In this document: positions 7,317-16,353 of the stretch, piece after piece
Layout of the letters: every line of letters begins with the position of its first letter
How positions within the stretch are numbered: the first letter of the stretch is position 1
The notes under the pieces: model-generated
What the model saw: the letters and a program-made list of their open reading frames with translations, nothing else
Database searches by the model: none
Told to the model about the DNA's origin: nothing
Translations under genes and position numbers: made by a program
Virus record (IMG/VR): IMGVR_UViG_3300034018_000027
Coordinates: 1-36,614 of that record
Source of the DNA: a virus
Length of the DNA: 36,614 nt
Strand: one strand, 5' to 3'

Positions 7317-9618
7317 TTACGCAGGTGCAGCGCAACAACAGGGCATTGCCAACCTAGAGGCGGCACGCCTTACTGCGCGGCTTTCTAACCCCAATATCAT
7401 TACCCCCCTCGGTGGTCAGCGTGTGACCTACGGGCGACCGCAATTCAACCGCGCTGCGTATGACGCGGCGATGGCTAACTATCGTGCGCGTAACCCGCAG
7501 GCACCGGCTACCGGCGCACCGCAGAGCGCACCCTCAACTGTTGGCGTTGGTGGCGGCGCTGCCATGCCCACCACGGGCGGCGGTGGCGTGCAGATGGGCG
7601 GTGGCGGTATGTATGGCGGCGGCGTTGACCTCGGCGTTACGCCCGAACCTACGGCATCAAAGGCCGACGGTATGCCTGCTGCGCGGCGCGAGGCTCTGGG
7701 AATGGGCGATGACCGCGCATACACGCAGGGCGGTCGAGCCGACTTCACCACGCTCCCTACCGGAGCGCAGGTTCCTACTGCCATGCTTATCGGCGGCGGT
7801 CGCTTTGATGCGTCCGGCATGGGGCCGGGACAGACGCAACGGTTTAATCAAGGCTACGGCGGCGGGGAGTACATGGGCGATGTGATGCCCACCCGCGAGA
7901 TGTTCACCGAGATGGTGGACTTGGACACCCCGACGATTGAGCAGTACTTGACCCCCGAGGCACAGGCGACCCTAGAGGCGCAGCAGCGGGTGGAGCGTGC
8001 GTTGTCCGGCCTTGGCGAACAGGCCATCGGGCGCGTGCAAAATGTCTACGGCACGGATTTCACCCCGCAGGGGCTTCCGGCGCAACAATTCAACTTTGGC
8101 GGTTATGGCAACCTGCCGACCGTTCCCGAGTTGCAGGGTCGCGCACGCTCTGATGTGTCGGCGCTGCCGGTTAACTTCGGCCCCACGGCAGGTCAGTACG
8201 GAATGGCTGCGGGTGGGCCACAAGGGTTAAACCTCGAAGGGTTCGACGCTTCTGGGTTGGGCATGGCAGCAGGTGGGCCAAGCGGAGGCGCGTTTGGTGC
8301 GGCGCAGGGCGGCGTGGGCGCTCCGTCGCTTCGAGGCCAATATGACCTGACAGGCGTGGGCGATGTTGCCAGAGCGCCGGGGGCTGCTGCGATGGCGCAG
8401 GGCGGGCCTATGGCTCCGGGGCTGCAAGGGCAGTTAGATACCTCGCAACTTGCCGCAATGCCGGTAAACGCTGGCATGACGGCGCAACAGGCCATCATGT
8501 CGCGCCTCGACCCGCAATTGCAGCGCCAACGGGCGCAACTTGAGACACAGTTGGCGAATCAGGGCTTGGTGCGTGGCGGCGAGGCGTATGGCGCTGCCAT
8601 CACCGAGCAGCAACAACAGGAAAACGACCTGCGAACACAGGCCGCGCTACAGGGCATTAGCCTTGATATGGCGGCACGCCAGCAGGGGTTAGGTGAGGCA
8701 CAGACCCTTGGCGGCTTTGCCAACCAAGCGGCTCTGGCGGGGTTTGGCGCGGGTCAACAGGCTACCGCAGCGCAAAACGCAGCAGCGCAACAAAATTTCC
8801 AGAACGAATTGGCTAGGCAGGCTGCTGCAAACCAAGCGCAACAGCAAGCGTTTGGGCAACGGGCGCAGGCCGGTCAGTTTGGCAACGAGGCGCAATTGGC
8901 GGCGTTCCAAGCGGCGATGCAGAATCAGGCTGCGGGTAATCAGGCCATCGGGCAGAACTTCGGTCAGGCGCAAGCCGCGCAGGCAATGGCAAATCAAGCG
9001 CAGGCACAGAACTTCCAGCAGCGTATGGCGGCGGGTGAGTTTGGGCGGCAGGGTCAGTTGTCGTCGTTCCAGACGCAGCAGGCGGCGCAGGACGCGGCTA
9101 ACCGTGCCATCGCGCAGAACTTCCAACAGGGCTTGGGCGCGGCGGGTGCGTACAACGCTGCTGCCGGTCAGCAGTTTGGGCAGGAAATGGACATTGCTGG
9201 GCTGTATAACGCCTCGCTTGCCCAGAACCAACAGGCGGCATTGCAGCAGGCGCAGGCTCAAGCGGCGCTCCAAGCACAGGGCTTCAACCAAGCGCAGGCG
9301 GCGGCATCGTTCCAGAACGCCCAGCGTCAGGCGGCGTTGCAAGAGCAGTTGGCGCTTCGGGCGCTCCCGCTTAACGAGGTCGCAGCCATCATGGGCGGCG
9401 CACAGGTACAGATGCCGCAGTTCCAAGCCTATCAGGGCGCAGAGGTGGGAGCGGCTCCCATTTTCGGCGCTACGCAGGCGGCGGGTAACTTCGCGCAACA
9501 AAACTACCAGAATCAGATTGCACGCCAGAACGCGCAGATGGGGCTGTACGGTAGCGTGCTTGGCGGTCTAGGTGGCGGCATAGGTCAAGCGGGTAGTGTT
9601 TCCAAATTCTTCGGGTAA
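7279..9618 (+). CDS. Large Ala/Gln-rich internal virion (ejection-type) protein
   Basis: A 779-aa protein beginning MGKKSPAPPPAPDYAGAAQQQG, a pattern common at the N-terminus of podophage ejection-type proteins. Residues of about 80-120 are Gly/Pro-rich. A helical stretch DTPTIEQYLTPEAQATLEAQQRVERAL follows. About residues 410-700 are long Ala/Gln/Asn repeats (NQAQQQAFGQRA, NQAIGQNFGQAQAA, NRAIAQNFQQGL), predicted to be long helices. Such proteins are packed in the capsid and ejected with DNA. An AGGA site precedes ATG. Its extreme Gln content may relate to the phage tRNA-Gln. Function is by context and composition. Confidence 0.65.
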   Translation: MGKKSPAPPPAPDYAGAAQQQGIANLEAARLTARLSNPNIITPLGGQRVTYGRPQFNRAAYDAAMANYRARNPQAPATGAPQSAPSTVGVGGGAAMPTTGGGGVQMGGGGMYGGGVDLGVTPEPTASKADGMPAARREALGMGDDRAYTQGGRADFTTLPTGAQVPTAMLIGGGRFDASGMGPGQTQRFNQGYGGGEYMGDVMPTREMFTEMVDLDTPTIEQYLTPEAQATLEAQQRVERALSGLGEQAIGRVQNVYGTDFTPQGLPAQQFNFGGYGNLPTVPELQGRARSDVSALPVNFGPTAGQYGMAAGGPQGLNLEGFDASGLGMAAGGPSGGAFGAAQGGVGAPSLRGQYDLTGVGDVARAPGAAAMAQGGPMAPGLQGQLDTSQLAAMPVNAGMTAQQAIMSRLDPQLQRQRAQLETQLANQGLVRGGEAYGAAITEQQQQENDLRTQAALQGISLDMAARQQGLGEAQTLGGFANQAALAGFGAGQQATAAQNAAAQQNFQNELARQAAANQAQQQAFGQRAQAGQFGNEAQLAAFQAAMQNQAAGNQAIGQNFGQAQAAQAMANQAQAQNFQQRMAAGEFGRQGQLSSFQTQQAAQDAANRAIAQNFQQGLGAAGAYNAAAGQQFGQEMDIAGLYNASLAQNQQAALQQAQAQAALQAQGFNQAQAAASFQNAQRQAALQEQLALRALPLNEVAAIMGGAQVQMPQFQAYQGAEVGAAPIFGATQAAGNFAQQNYQNQIARQNAQMGLYGSVLGGLGGGIGQAGSVSKFFG

Positions 9619-9622
9619 AAAT

Positions 9623-9898
9623 ATGAGAACCCCTTACCAAACCTTTAACGCTCCCCCTATGATGAACGGCGGTCGCGGTCAGCGCATGGCGCGTATGCTC
9701 CAGATGCAGGGCCAGAGCCAGCAGGTGAGCAACAACGCAGGGGCGCAGAGTGATATGCAGTATTCGCCCCCGCAAAACGCTGCCGACATCAACCGTGCGC
9801 CGCGTCAGTTCCTGCGGCAGTACCCGAAAATGCCAAAGTCGCCGGGGATGACCAACCCGCAGGGTGGCCCTGACCGGGGAGGGTTTGAAAATGGCTGA
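9623..9898 (+). CDS. Small Met/Gln/Pro-rich virion-type protein
   Basis: A 91-aa protein starting MRTPYQTFNAPPMMNGGRGQRMARMLQMQGQSQ, rich in Gln, Met, Pro and Asn and probably largely disordered. The ATG at 9623 lies just after the previous stop (9616-9618); an upstream Met at 9596 would only add an overlapping tail. It overlaps the next start by 8 bases. No family recognised. Position between two ejection-type genes suggests a minor internal protein. Confidence 0.55.
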   Translation: MRTPYQTFNAPPMMNGGRGQRMARMLQMQGQSQQVSNNAGAQSDMQYSPPQNAADINRAPRQFLRQYPKMPKSPGMTNPQGGPDRGGFENG

Positions 9899-11417
9899 CG
9901 AACGCTACAAAACAGTCTCGATGTTTGCGCTTCCAGACGAATACCAGCGGCAAGCCTCCGAGGCACGCCGTCGTCGCCGTATGGCAGAGATGTTGGCGCA
10001 GCAGGCGTACCAGCCGGGGGACATCCAGAACGCCCCTATTCCTCGCGGAGCGCCCTTGGTGCAGGGTCTGCAAGCGTTCCTTGCCGCCCGTGGCGAACGC
10101 AAGGCAGAGGAAGCCGAAGAAAGCGCAATGAAGGCGCAAACCCGTGAGGCACGGGATTTCCTTCGTGCGTTAACCGAACCTGCCAAAACGATGACGATTG
10201 GCGAAGCCGCAATGCAAGACATTGCACAAGCGGGAACGCCGGAACTGGTAGACGGTCGGTTGGAATACCGCAAGACCGCTATGCCTGCCCCGACTCCAGA
10301 AATGGTTCCGCAAGCAGGCCCACAAGTGCGCTTGGGGCGCAGACCGGAAGATGACCAAGTGTATATGCCAACCGCAACGGGTCGAGAAACTGACCCGCAA
10401 CGCATGGCTGCAATGCTTGCCAATCCTCAATACAAGGCTGAATTTACGCCCGAACAAAAGCGTGCGCTTGCCCTTGAGGGCGTGTTGACCAGTCAGAACC
10501 CGCTTGTGCAGAAAATTGGGCAGATGCAATACGGGGCAATGCAGCCTTCGCAGATAGATGTTGGCGCGGTAAATCTTTCTGACCTTACGCCGGACAGCGC
10601 ACGAAAGTTTGCGCGTAGCCGCAACCCGAATGACATTGAATATCGTGCGTCGGAGGTAAAGCCTGAAGCCGTGTCAAGCCTTGGTCGAATGATTGCCGAA
10701 CGAAAAGCAATTTTTGATAAAGACCCGACCGACCCAAGGATTGCTGATTACGATAGAGCAATTAAGAAAGAAACCAACATACCGGGGCCATCCGTTGTTA
10801 CTTACGGTACGCCAATGCCTGCCGTAGACGCGCAAGGCAACCCTGTATTTATTCAACCGTCGCGGTCTGGCGGTGCTCCGTCTGTTTTGCCGGGATATAC
10901 GCCTCCTTCTGGTAAAGAAACTCCGCCCACAGTTTCTGAGGCAACCTCTGGGTGGAATGTTGGTCGCATTGTAAATGCAGCAAACGCTATTCAACGCGCT
11001 ATTGAAAAAGACCCTTCTGCAATAAAACCAAGCGTGCAAGAATTTGCGGCTGGAATGGTAAGCGACGAGGCTGCAAACGCTGCAAGAAGTCCGCAGCGTC
11101 AAATTGTTGTTGGCGAACAATCAGACTTGCTTGATGCGTATCTTACTCTTGCAACCGGCGCTGCTTATACCGACCCACAATTTATTAATGCAAAACGCGG
11201 ATTAACTCCGACGCTTACTGACGATGCCGCCGCAATTGAAAGAAAAAGTAAAAAATTGCTTGAACTTATCCCACAAGCAAAAGAAAGAACTGGCGCTGCA
11301 TGGACTCCAGAACTCGAAAAAGCCGTAAGAGACCTTGCTGCTTCTTTTAACAAATCTGCGCCACCTAGCACGGTTAATCCCGCTAAAGGTTGGGGCAAGG
11401 CGCAGCAGGTGCGATAA
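9891..11417 (+). CDS. Ejection-type internal virion protein, 508 aa
   Basis: The start at 9891 (MADERYKTVSMFALPDEYQRQASEARRRRRMAEML) has a GGGGAGGG ribosome site upstream; a Met nine codons earlier is less likely. The N-terminal 100 residues are strongly helical and charged, the middle is Pro-rich and probably extended, and the C-terminal 150 residues are helical again (WNVGRIVNAANAIQRAIEKD, then YLTLATGAAYTDPQFINAKRG and KAVRDLAASFNKSAPP). The C-terminal pattern resembles a helical domain often seen near lysozyme-like modules in phage virion proteins, though no catalytic motif is visible. It is coupled to the next gene by TAATG at 11415-11419. Confidence 0.6.
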   Translation: MADERYKTVSMFALPDEYQRQASEARRRRRMAEMLAQQAYQPGDIQNAPIPRGAPLVQGLQAFLAARGERKAEEAEESAMKAQTREARDFLRALTEPAKTMTIGEAAMQDIAQAGTPELVDGRLEYRKTAMPAPTPEMVPQAGPQVRLGRRPEDDQVYMPTATGRETDPQRMAAMLANPQYKAEFTPEQKRALALEGVLTSQNPLVQKIGQMQYGAMQPSQIDVGAVNLSDLTPDSARKFARSRNPNDIEYRASEVKPEAVSSLGRMIAERKAIFDKDPTDPRIADYDRAIKKETNIPGPSVVTYGTPMPAVDAQGNPVFIQPSRSGGAPSVLPGYTPPSGKETPPTVSEATSGWNVGRIVNAANAIQRAIEKDPSAIKPSVQEFAAGMVSDEAANAARSPQRQIVVGEQSDLLDAYLTLATGAAYTDPQFINAKRGLTPTLTDDAAAIERKSKKLLELIPQAKERTGAAWTPELEKAVRDLAASFNKSAPPSTVNPAKGWGKAQQVR

Positions 11418-13075
11418 TGCCAACTTACAAAATTGCCGCGCCAGACGGCAAATTTTACGAAATTGACGGCCCTTCGGGAGCAACGGACGAGCAGGTTCGT
11501 GCCGAGGTAATTCGACAAAATCCGCACCTTGCCGAGCAGCCTGCAAAGCGTGAGCGCACTTGGATGGAAACGGGTTGGGAAGCCTTTACTAACATCCCTA
11601 GCAGCGCAACAAACATGGCGATGGGGTTTGTAGATGTTCTTCGCAATCCCGGTACAACTTTGCGTGCTGTTGGCTCGTTGGCTGCAACGGGAAGCCCACA
11701 GCAACGACAAGCGTTTACTGCATTAGGCAAATATGCTCTTAACAGGTATGGCAGCGAAGATGCTTTGAAAGAAAGCATTGCAACTGACCCTGTTGGCGTT
11801 GTAGCAGACTTGTCTGGAGTTTTAACTGGTACTGGCAGCGCGGCTGCAAAACTTCCTCAAGTTGCTGGAAGAACTGCCGGAGCGGTCAGCAGAACCGGAG
11901 AGCGTGTCGCGCAAGTTGGGCGTGCTATTGACCCCATTCGCCCAATCGTAGCCGCCGCCAAAGCGGTTCCTGCCCTTCCCGGTAAGGCTTTGGCAAATGC
12001 TCTTGGTTTTACAACTGGAACGGGTGGCGCTGCGGTTGGAGAAGCAGCGCGTGCAGGCATGGTTGGAGGGCAACGCGCAGAAGCGTTTACTGGACAGATG
12101 CGGAACAAAGTTCCAGAAAATGCTGTTGTTGATGAAGCGCGTAAAGGTTTAGATGCGCTGCGGCAACAAAGAGCCGCTGATTATCGCGCAAATATGTCTG
12201 GGGTTACCGCTGACAAAACAGTTCTAAATTTTGCGGACATCGACAAAGCGGTAAACGCTGTCAAGAATAGAGGTTCATTCAAGGGCGTAAATTTTCGACC
12301 CGAAGCAGCAAAGGCTTGGGGAAAAATTGACGAACTTATTTCTACTTGGAAATTGCAAAACCCTGCCGATTTTCACACGCCGGAAGGCATGGACAAACTG
12401 AAGCAAGGCATTGGCGAAATCCGCGACTCTTTGGAATACGGTTCGCCTGCCCGTAACGCTGCGGATGAGATTTACGGAGCGGTGCGTGGCGAAGTTGCTC
12501 GGCAAGCACCTGATTACGCCAAGGCAATGGCTGAATATGAAGATGCCAGCAAACTTATTGGAGAACTACAGTATTCTCTGTCTCTGAAAAATACTGCTCA
12601 AGCAGATACCACACTTCGCAAATTGCAGTCCATTTTCCGCAACAACGCCAATACCAACTATGGGCAGCGGGTTGAACTTGGGCGACAATTGGAGTCAGCG
12701 GGGGCAACTGATTTGTTCCCGATGCTTGCAGGTCAAGCCATGTCGTCTGCGCTTCCCCGTGCATTGTCTGGTACGGGGTCTGGCGTTGCAGCACTTGGCG
12801 CGGGCTTTTTAACCCCCAAAGCCTTGCTTGCCGCCCCCTTAACCATGCCTCGCGTTGTTGGCGAAGCGGCATACGCTGCTGGTGCAGCAATCCGTCCCGG
12901 TTACAAATTGGCACAAGCATTGGATAGGTACGGTACGGAACTTGTGCGCCGCAATCCCAACCTTGGTTTTGCCGTGGATAGGGCAAAACGCGCAGCCGGT
13001 AAGGTTGACCCATACACCGCTAGAATGTTGGCAGCGCAGTTGTCGCAAATCCAACGCGAACAGGAACAGGAGTAA
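11417..13075 (+). CDS. Ejection-type internal virion protein, 552 aa
   Basis: The start at 11417 overlaps the upstream stop (TAATG). The product begins MPTYKIAAPDGKFYEIDGPS and then GATDEQVRAEVIRQNPHL, a short beta-helix module (GKxYxIxxPxGATDEQV) very common at the N-terminus of large phage virion proteins. Long Ala-rich and amphipathic helices follow, including hydrophobic stretches at about residues 35-75 and 440-510 (SGVAALGAGFLTPKALLAAPL) that could contact membranes. Together with its two neighbours it forms the set of ejected proteins that would cross the periplasm with the DNA. No peptidoglycan hydrolase motif was found in it. Confidence 0.65.
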   Translation: MPTYKIAAPDGKFYEIDGPSGATDEQVRAEVIRQNPHLAEQPAKRERTWMETGWEAFTNIPSSATNMAMGFVDVLRNPGTTLRAVGSLAATGSPQQRQAFTALGKYALNRYGSEDALKESIATDPVGVVADLSGVLTGTGSAAAKLPQVAGRTAGAVSRTGERVAQVGRAIDPIRPIVAAAKAVPALPGKALANALGFTTGTGGAAVGEAARAGMVGGQRAEAFTGQMRNKVPENAVVDEARKGLDALRQQRAADYRANMSGVTADKTVLNFADIDKAVNAVKNRGSFKGVNFRPEAAKAWGKIDELISTWKLQNPADFHTPEGMDKLKQGIGEIRDSLEYGSPARNAADEIYGAVRGEVARQAPDYAKAMAEYEDASKLIGELQYSLSLKNTAQADTTLRKLQSIFRNNANTNYGQRVELGRQLESAGATDLFPMLAGQAMSSALPRALSGTGSGVAALGAGFLTPKALLAAPLTMPRVVGEAAYAAGAAIRPGYKLAQALDRYGTELVRRNPNLGFAVDRAKRAAGKVDPYTARMLAAQLSQIQREQEQE

Positions 13076-13080
13076 TTAAC

Positions 13081-15294
13081 ATGGCTTTCAATGGTTCCGG
13101 GACGTTCTTGATTAACACGGCAGGTCAGCCTGTCGTCTCTGGCACCGTCATCTCGTCCACGGCGTTTAACGCCCTGACGGCTGACCTTGCCACCGGCCTC
13201 TCGACCGTCATCACGAAGGACGGTCAGACGACGGTTACGGCTAACATCCCGATGTCCACCTACAAGTTCACGGGGCTTGGGGTTGGCTCTGCCGCCACGG
13301 ACTCTGCGAACTTGTCGCAGGTACAGTCTACGGTCACCAAACTGCTTACGAGCGTCTCTGGGACGGACACCATCACGGCTGTGGGTGCGCCTGTGGTTGC
13401 CGCCTACGCTGCCGGACAGATGTTCTACTTTGTTGCCACGGGCGATAACACGGGCGCGGTGACGCTCAACATTGATTCGCTTGGCGCAAAGGCTGTGACC
13501 CGTGACGGGTCTGTGGCGCTTGCTGCGGGTGACATCAAGAGCGGCGAGGTAGTGGTAGTCGTCTATGACGGCACGCGCTTCCAAGTCGTCTCGCAGTTGA
13601 ACAGCGCCGGTAACGCGACCTTTGCCAATGTGTCCATCACTTCGGCGCTCAATGTCGGCGGCGTGGCTACCTTTACGGCAAACCCTGTTCTCTCCGGCGG
13701 CACCGCCAACGGCGTGTTGTACTTGAACGGCAGCAAGGTGGCGACGAGTGGGACGGCGCTGACGTTTGATGGGACGAAGTTGGTGGCGTCTGGCGGAAAC
13801 GAAGCCATCCGAATTGCGAGTGGTGCGCCGTATTACAGTTTTTACAACGCAGCCCAGTCAACGCAACTTGGTTACATTCAGCACACAGGAACAGACCTTG
13901 CCTTGGTCAATGTTCAAAACGGAACAATGCCGTTTTATGTGAATAACGCCGAAGGCATGCGCCTCACCTCGACGGGCCTCGGCATCGGGACGAGTTCGCC
14001 TACAGAAAAACTCCATGTTGCAGGCGCATTGCGTGTTACAGGCGCACAGACAACAGCAGGAACTGGTGTTTACCTTGACCAAACTTCTGGTACGGGCGGC
14101 GTATCTGTCTACGGCCCTGATAACTCAACGCAAGGCACATTTCGTATCTATACGGCTACAGCCAACGGGGGTACTGGTAGCACAAAACTAACCCTCGACT
14201 CCTCCGGCAACCTCGGTCTGGGCGTAACGCCGAGTGCGTGGTTTAGTTCGTTCAAGGCGTACCAAGTCGGTAATCAGTCACTCTGGTCTGCGGCGGGTGG
14301 CAATGGGTATTTGAGCAACAACGCATTCTTTAACACTTCGAGCCAGTACACCTACCGTGTTGATGGGTACGCGACTGAATACATTCAATCTGTTGTAAAC
14401 GGCTCTCACTCTTGGTTCACCGCCCCCTCCGGCACCGCAGGCAACACCATCTCGTTCACACAGGTGATGACGCTAGATGCGAGTGGGAATTTGGGGGTGG
14501 GGACGACTTCTCCGACCGGACGTTTCTCTTGCGCTGTCGCAGCAAGCGGTTCTTTTCAAAATGTTTTTACTGGCACAAATGCGACTGACAGCGACTTTCT
14601 TTTAAGGATTAAAACTGGCGTCACCGATTTACAAAATTCTGCCGGTGTATTGTCGTTTACAACCGGCTCCACCGAACGCGCCCGCATCACGAGCGAAGGG
14701 TATTTCAAGGCGAGTAATGATGGGGCGTATATTGGAAGCACAGGTGCGTACCACGAATTAAGGTCAACCGCTGCATCAACAGAGACTTTAATTGTTACTT
14801 CAAATAACGCAAGTTTTACTTCTATCGTTGGGTTTTTTCGCGCAAACAGAAATACTACAAACGGAACTTTTAGCGCCTTGGCGTATTACAACGACGCAGC
14901 CGGTGCATATAGGTTTTTTGTTTCAGATTCTGGCAATGTCACCAACACCAACGGTTCATACGGCACAATCTCTGATGCCAAAATGAAAACCGACATTGTG
15001 GACGCGGGTTCACAATGGGCAGACATAAAGGCTGTGCGGTTCCGCAAGTTCAAGATGAAGGATGACCCGCAGCAAATCACGCAGTTGGGTGTTGTGGCGC
15101 AGGAACTGGAGCAGACTTCTCCGGGACTTGTTAATGAATTTCGTGACCGTGACGCAGAGGGCAACGACCTTGGCACCACTACCAAGTCGGTTAAATCGTC
15201 CATCTTGCTAATGAAAGCCGCCGTCGCCCTGCAAGAAGCAATGACCCGTATCGAACAACTTGAGGCGAAAGTCGCCGCATTGGAGAGCAAATAA
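13081..15294 (+). CDS. Tail fibre with C-terminal S74 intramolecular chaperone
   Basis: A 737-aa protein with an AGGAG ribosome site. Residues 1-190 are an attachment region (FNGSGTFLINTAGQPV, VTADLxxGLST, LTLNID-type beta repeats). Residues 200-620 contain beta-helical repeats such as RLTSTGLGIGTSSPTEKLHVAG and LTLDSSGNLGLGVTPS, typical of trimeric fibres. The last 107 residues are a peptidase S74 chaperone (SDAKMKTDI, KFKMKD, QLGVVAQELEQTSPGLV) ending in a coiled coil (LQEAMTRIEQLEAKVAALESK). Ser631 and Lys636 fit the Ser/Lys dyad that self-cleaves the domain after trimer folding. It is the probable receptor-binding protein. Confidence 0.88.
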   Translation: MAFNGSGTFLINTAGQPVVSGTVISSTAFNALTADLATGLSTVITKDGQTTVTANIPMSTYKFTGLGVGSAATDSANLSQVQSTVTKLLTSVSGTDTITAVGAPVVAAYAAGQMFYFVATGDNTGAVTLNIDSLGAKAVTRDGSVALAAGDIKSGEVVVVVYDGTRFQVVSQLNSAGNATFANVSITSALNVGGVATFTANPVLSGGTANGVLYLNGSKVATSGTALTFDGTKLVASGGNEAIRIASGAPYYSFYNAAQSTQLGYIQHTGTDLALVNVQNGTMPFYVNNAEGMRLTSTGLGIGTSSPTEKLHVAGALRVTGAQTTAGTGVYLDQTSGTGGVSVYGPDNSTQGTFRIYTATANGGTGSTKLTLDSSGNLGLGVTPSAWFSSFKAYQVGNQSLWSAAGGNGYLSNNAFFNTSSQYTYRVDGYATEYIQSVVNGSHSWFTAPSGTAGNTISFTQVMTLDASGNLGVGTTSPTGRFSCAVAASGSFQNVFTGTNATDSDFLLRIKTGVTDLQNSAGVLSFTTGSTERARITSEGYFKASNDGAYIGSTGAYHELRSTAASTETLIVTSNNASFTSIVGFFRANRNTTNGTFSALAYYNDAAGAYRFFVSDSGNVTNTNGSYGTISDAKMKTDIVDAGSQWADIKAVRFRKFKMKDDPQQITQLGVVAQELEQTSPGLVNEFRDRDAEGNDLGTTTKSVKSSILLMKAAVALQEAMTRIEQLEAKVAALESK

Positions 15295-15612
15295 ATGACC
15301 ACTATCACTTGGAACATCTCGCAACTGGACTGCCTCCCGCAGTCTGCTGAAGGCGCTGACTATGTAGTCACGGCTCATTGGCAATGCACGGGCGTGGATG
15401 GCGCTTACACGGGTCAGGTCTACTCGACCACCTCGTTTGCCGTCGTCGATGGTGCGTTTACCCCCTACGCTGATTTGACGCTCGACCAAGTGCTTGGCTG
15501 GGTCTGGGCCAACGGCGTGGACAAGGACGCTACAGAGGCTGCGGTGGAGGGCCAGATTGAGGCCCAGAAGAACCCGCCCGTCGTCTCGCCGCCGCTGCCG
15601 TGGAGCGTCTAA
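15295..15612 (+). CDS. Conserved small phage protein (DUF7936-like)
   Basis: A 105-aa protein starting TTITWNISQLDCLPQ and continuing VVTAHWQCTGVDGAYTGQVYSTTSF, then PYADLTLDQVLGWVWANGVDKDATEAAVEGQIEAQKNPP. I recognise this pattern as a small protein found directly after fibre genes in many phages (DUF7936 from memory). It is beta-rich at the start with a helical end. Function is not known to me; a fibre-associated or structural role is plausible from position. It starts immediately after the fibre stop. Confidence 0.7.
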   Translation: MTTITWNISQLDCLPQSAEGADYVVTAHWQCTGVDGAYTGQVYSTTSFAVVDGAFTPYADLTLDQVLGWVWANGVDKDATEAAVEGQIEAQKNPPVVSPPLPWSV

Positions 15613-15761
15613 TGGAAACCAAACTTGAAGTGACTTTGGAAGAAGCCGTCGCCATCGTGAACCTGCTGGGTTCGCTCCCGACGAGTCAAGGCGGGTATCC
15701 GCTCTGGCAGAAACTGAAGGCGCAGGTGGAGGCGCAGGTGCCGAAGGACGGGGAGCCGTGA
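15612..15761 (+). CDS. Small hypothetical protein, 49 aa
   Basis: A 49-codon gene (METKLEVTLEEAVAIVNLLG..., ending VEAQVPKDGEP). Its ATG overlaps the previous stop (TAATG, 15610-15614) and its TGA overlaps the next GTG start (GTGA, 15758-15761), so it fits exactly between neighbours in a coupled string. One amphipathic helix followed by a short basic helix is visible. No family recognised. It lies between the fibre accessory gene and the lysis genes. Confidence 0.65.
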   Translation: METKLEVTLEEAVAIVNLLGSLPTSQGGYPLWQKLKAQVEAQVPKDGEP

Positions 15762-15949
15762 CCACGGTACAAGACCTTGAGGTCACCGTGACCTCTCACA
15801 TTGATGTCTGCGCGGTGCGCTACGAAGCCATCCATGCGCGGCTGAAGCGTCTGGAGAACCTTCTGATGCGGGTTGGCGGGACAATCATCCTTATCCTGCT
15901 GACTGCGTTTGGCACGGTGACGATGATGTTTCTGGAGTCCATCAAATGA
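15758..15949 (+). CDS. Small single-span membrane protein of the lysis cassette
   Basis: A 63-aa protein with a GTG start overlapping the upstream stop. Residues 1-35 form a charged amphipathic helix (VRYEAIHARLKRLENLLMRV); residues about 38-60 are a single hydrophobic span (GGTIILILLTAFGTVTMMFLE) with a short C-terminal end. Small coiled-coil plus one-span proteins are common beside phage holins, sometimes as antiholins or small holins. I cannot decide between these. It overlaps the next gene by ATGA. Confidence 0.6.
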   Translation: MTTVQDLEVTVTSHIDVCAVRYEAIHARLKRLENLLMRVGGTIILILLTAFGTVTMMFLESIK

Positions 15950-16353
15950 GTGAAGATATTGACTTGCTGAAGGTTCAAATCGAAGCCGAGATGAGACGGC
16001 TGGAGGCTAACAGCACCGCAAAGGATGTGGCAGGCAAGGCCATCGGCAAGGATGGCCTCAAGTACATCACGGTCATTGTCATCATCGGCGTACTGTCCAG
16101 CCTTGCGCTGGAGGCCGACAAGATTGCTGCGGTGATGGGCCTGTTGGGTGCCTCGCTGACCGCGCTCATCTCCATGCTCAACGGCATCGCCGGTGCTACG
16201 GTGAAGGAAGAGAAGCCGGAGTTTGCGGTCATCAAGGAACTCATCGGCAAGTTGGACAAACTCGACCGTAAGGAACAGCCCATGCGGGTTGATGTCGAGG
16301 GCGACCATGTGACCGTGACCAAGGGTGAAGATGTTGTGAGGGCTTCCAAATGA
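15946..16353 (+). CDS. Two-span membrane protein, candidate holin
   Basis: A 135-aa protein with a charged N-terminal helix (LLKVQIEAEMRRLEANST), then two hydrophobic segments (YITVIVIIGVLSSLAL and AAVMGLLGASLTALISMLNGIAGA, about residues 40-88) and a charged C-terminal tail (IKELIGKLDKLDRKEQ). The topology fits a class II holin. It lies between two other small membrane-protein genes and upstream of the endopeptidase, with ATGA overlaps on both sides. Which of the three makes the lethal hole cannot be told from sequence. Confidence 0.6.
   Translation: MSEDIDLLKVQIEAEMRRLEANSTAKDVAGKAIGKDGLKYITVIVIIGVLSSLALEADKIAAVMGLLGASLTALISMLNGIAGATVKEEKPEFAVIKELIGKLDKLDRKEQPMRVDVEGDHVTVTKGEDVVRASK

Noticed and set aside
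8689-9571. Long frames on both strands within the Gln-rich protein gene
   Set aside because: These are by-products of the repetitive CAG/GCG composition. The translations are Arg- or Leu-rich low-complexity, and the 779-aa frame is the only one with a ribosome site and family pattern.
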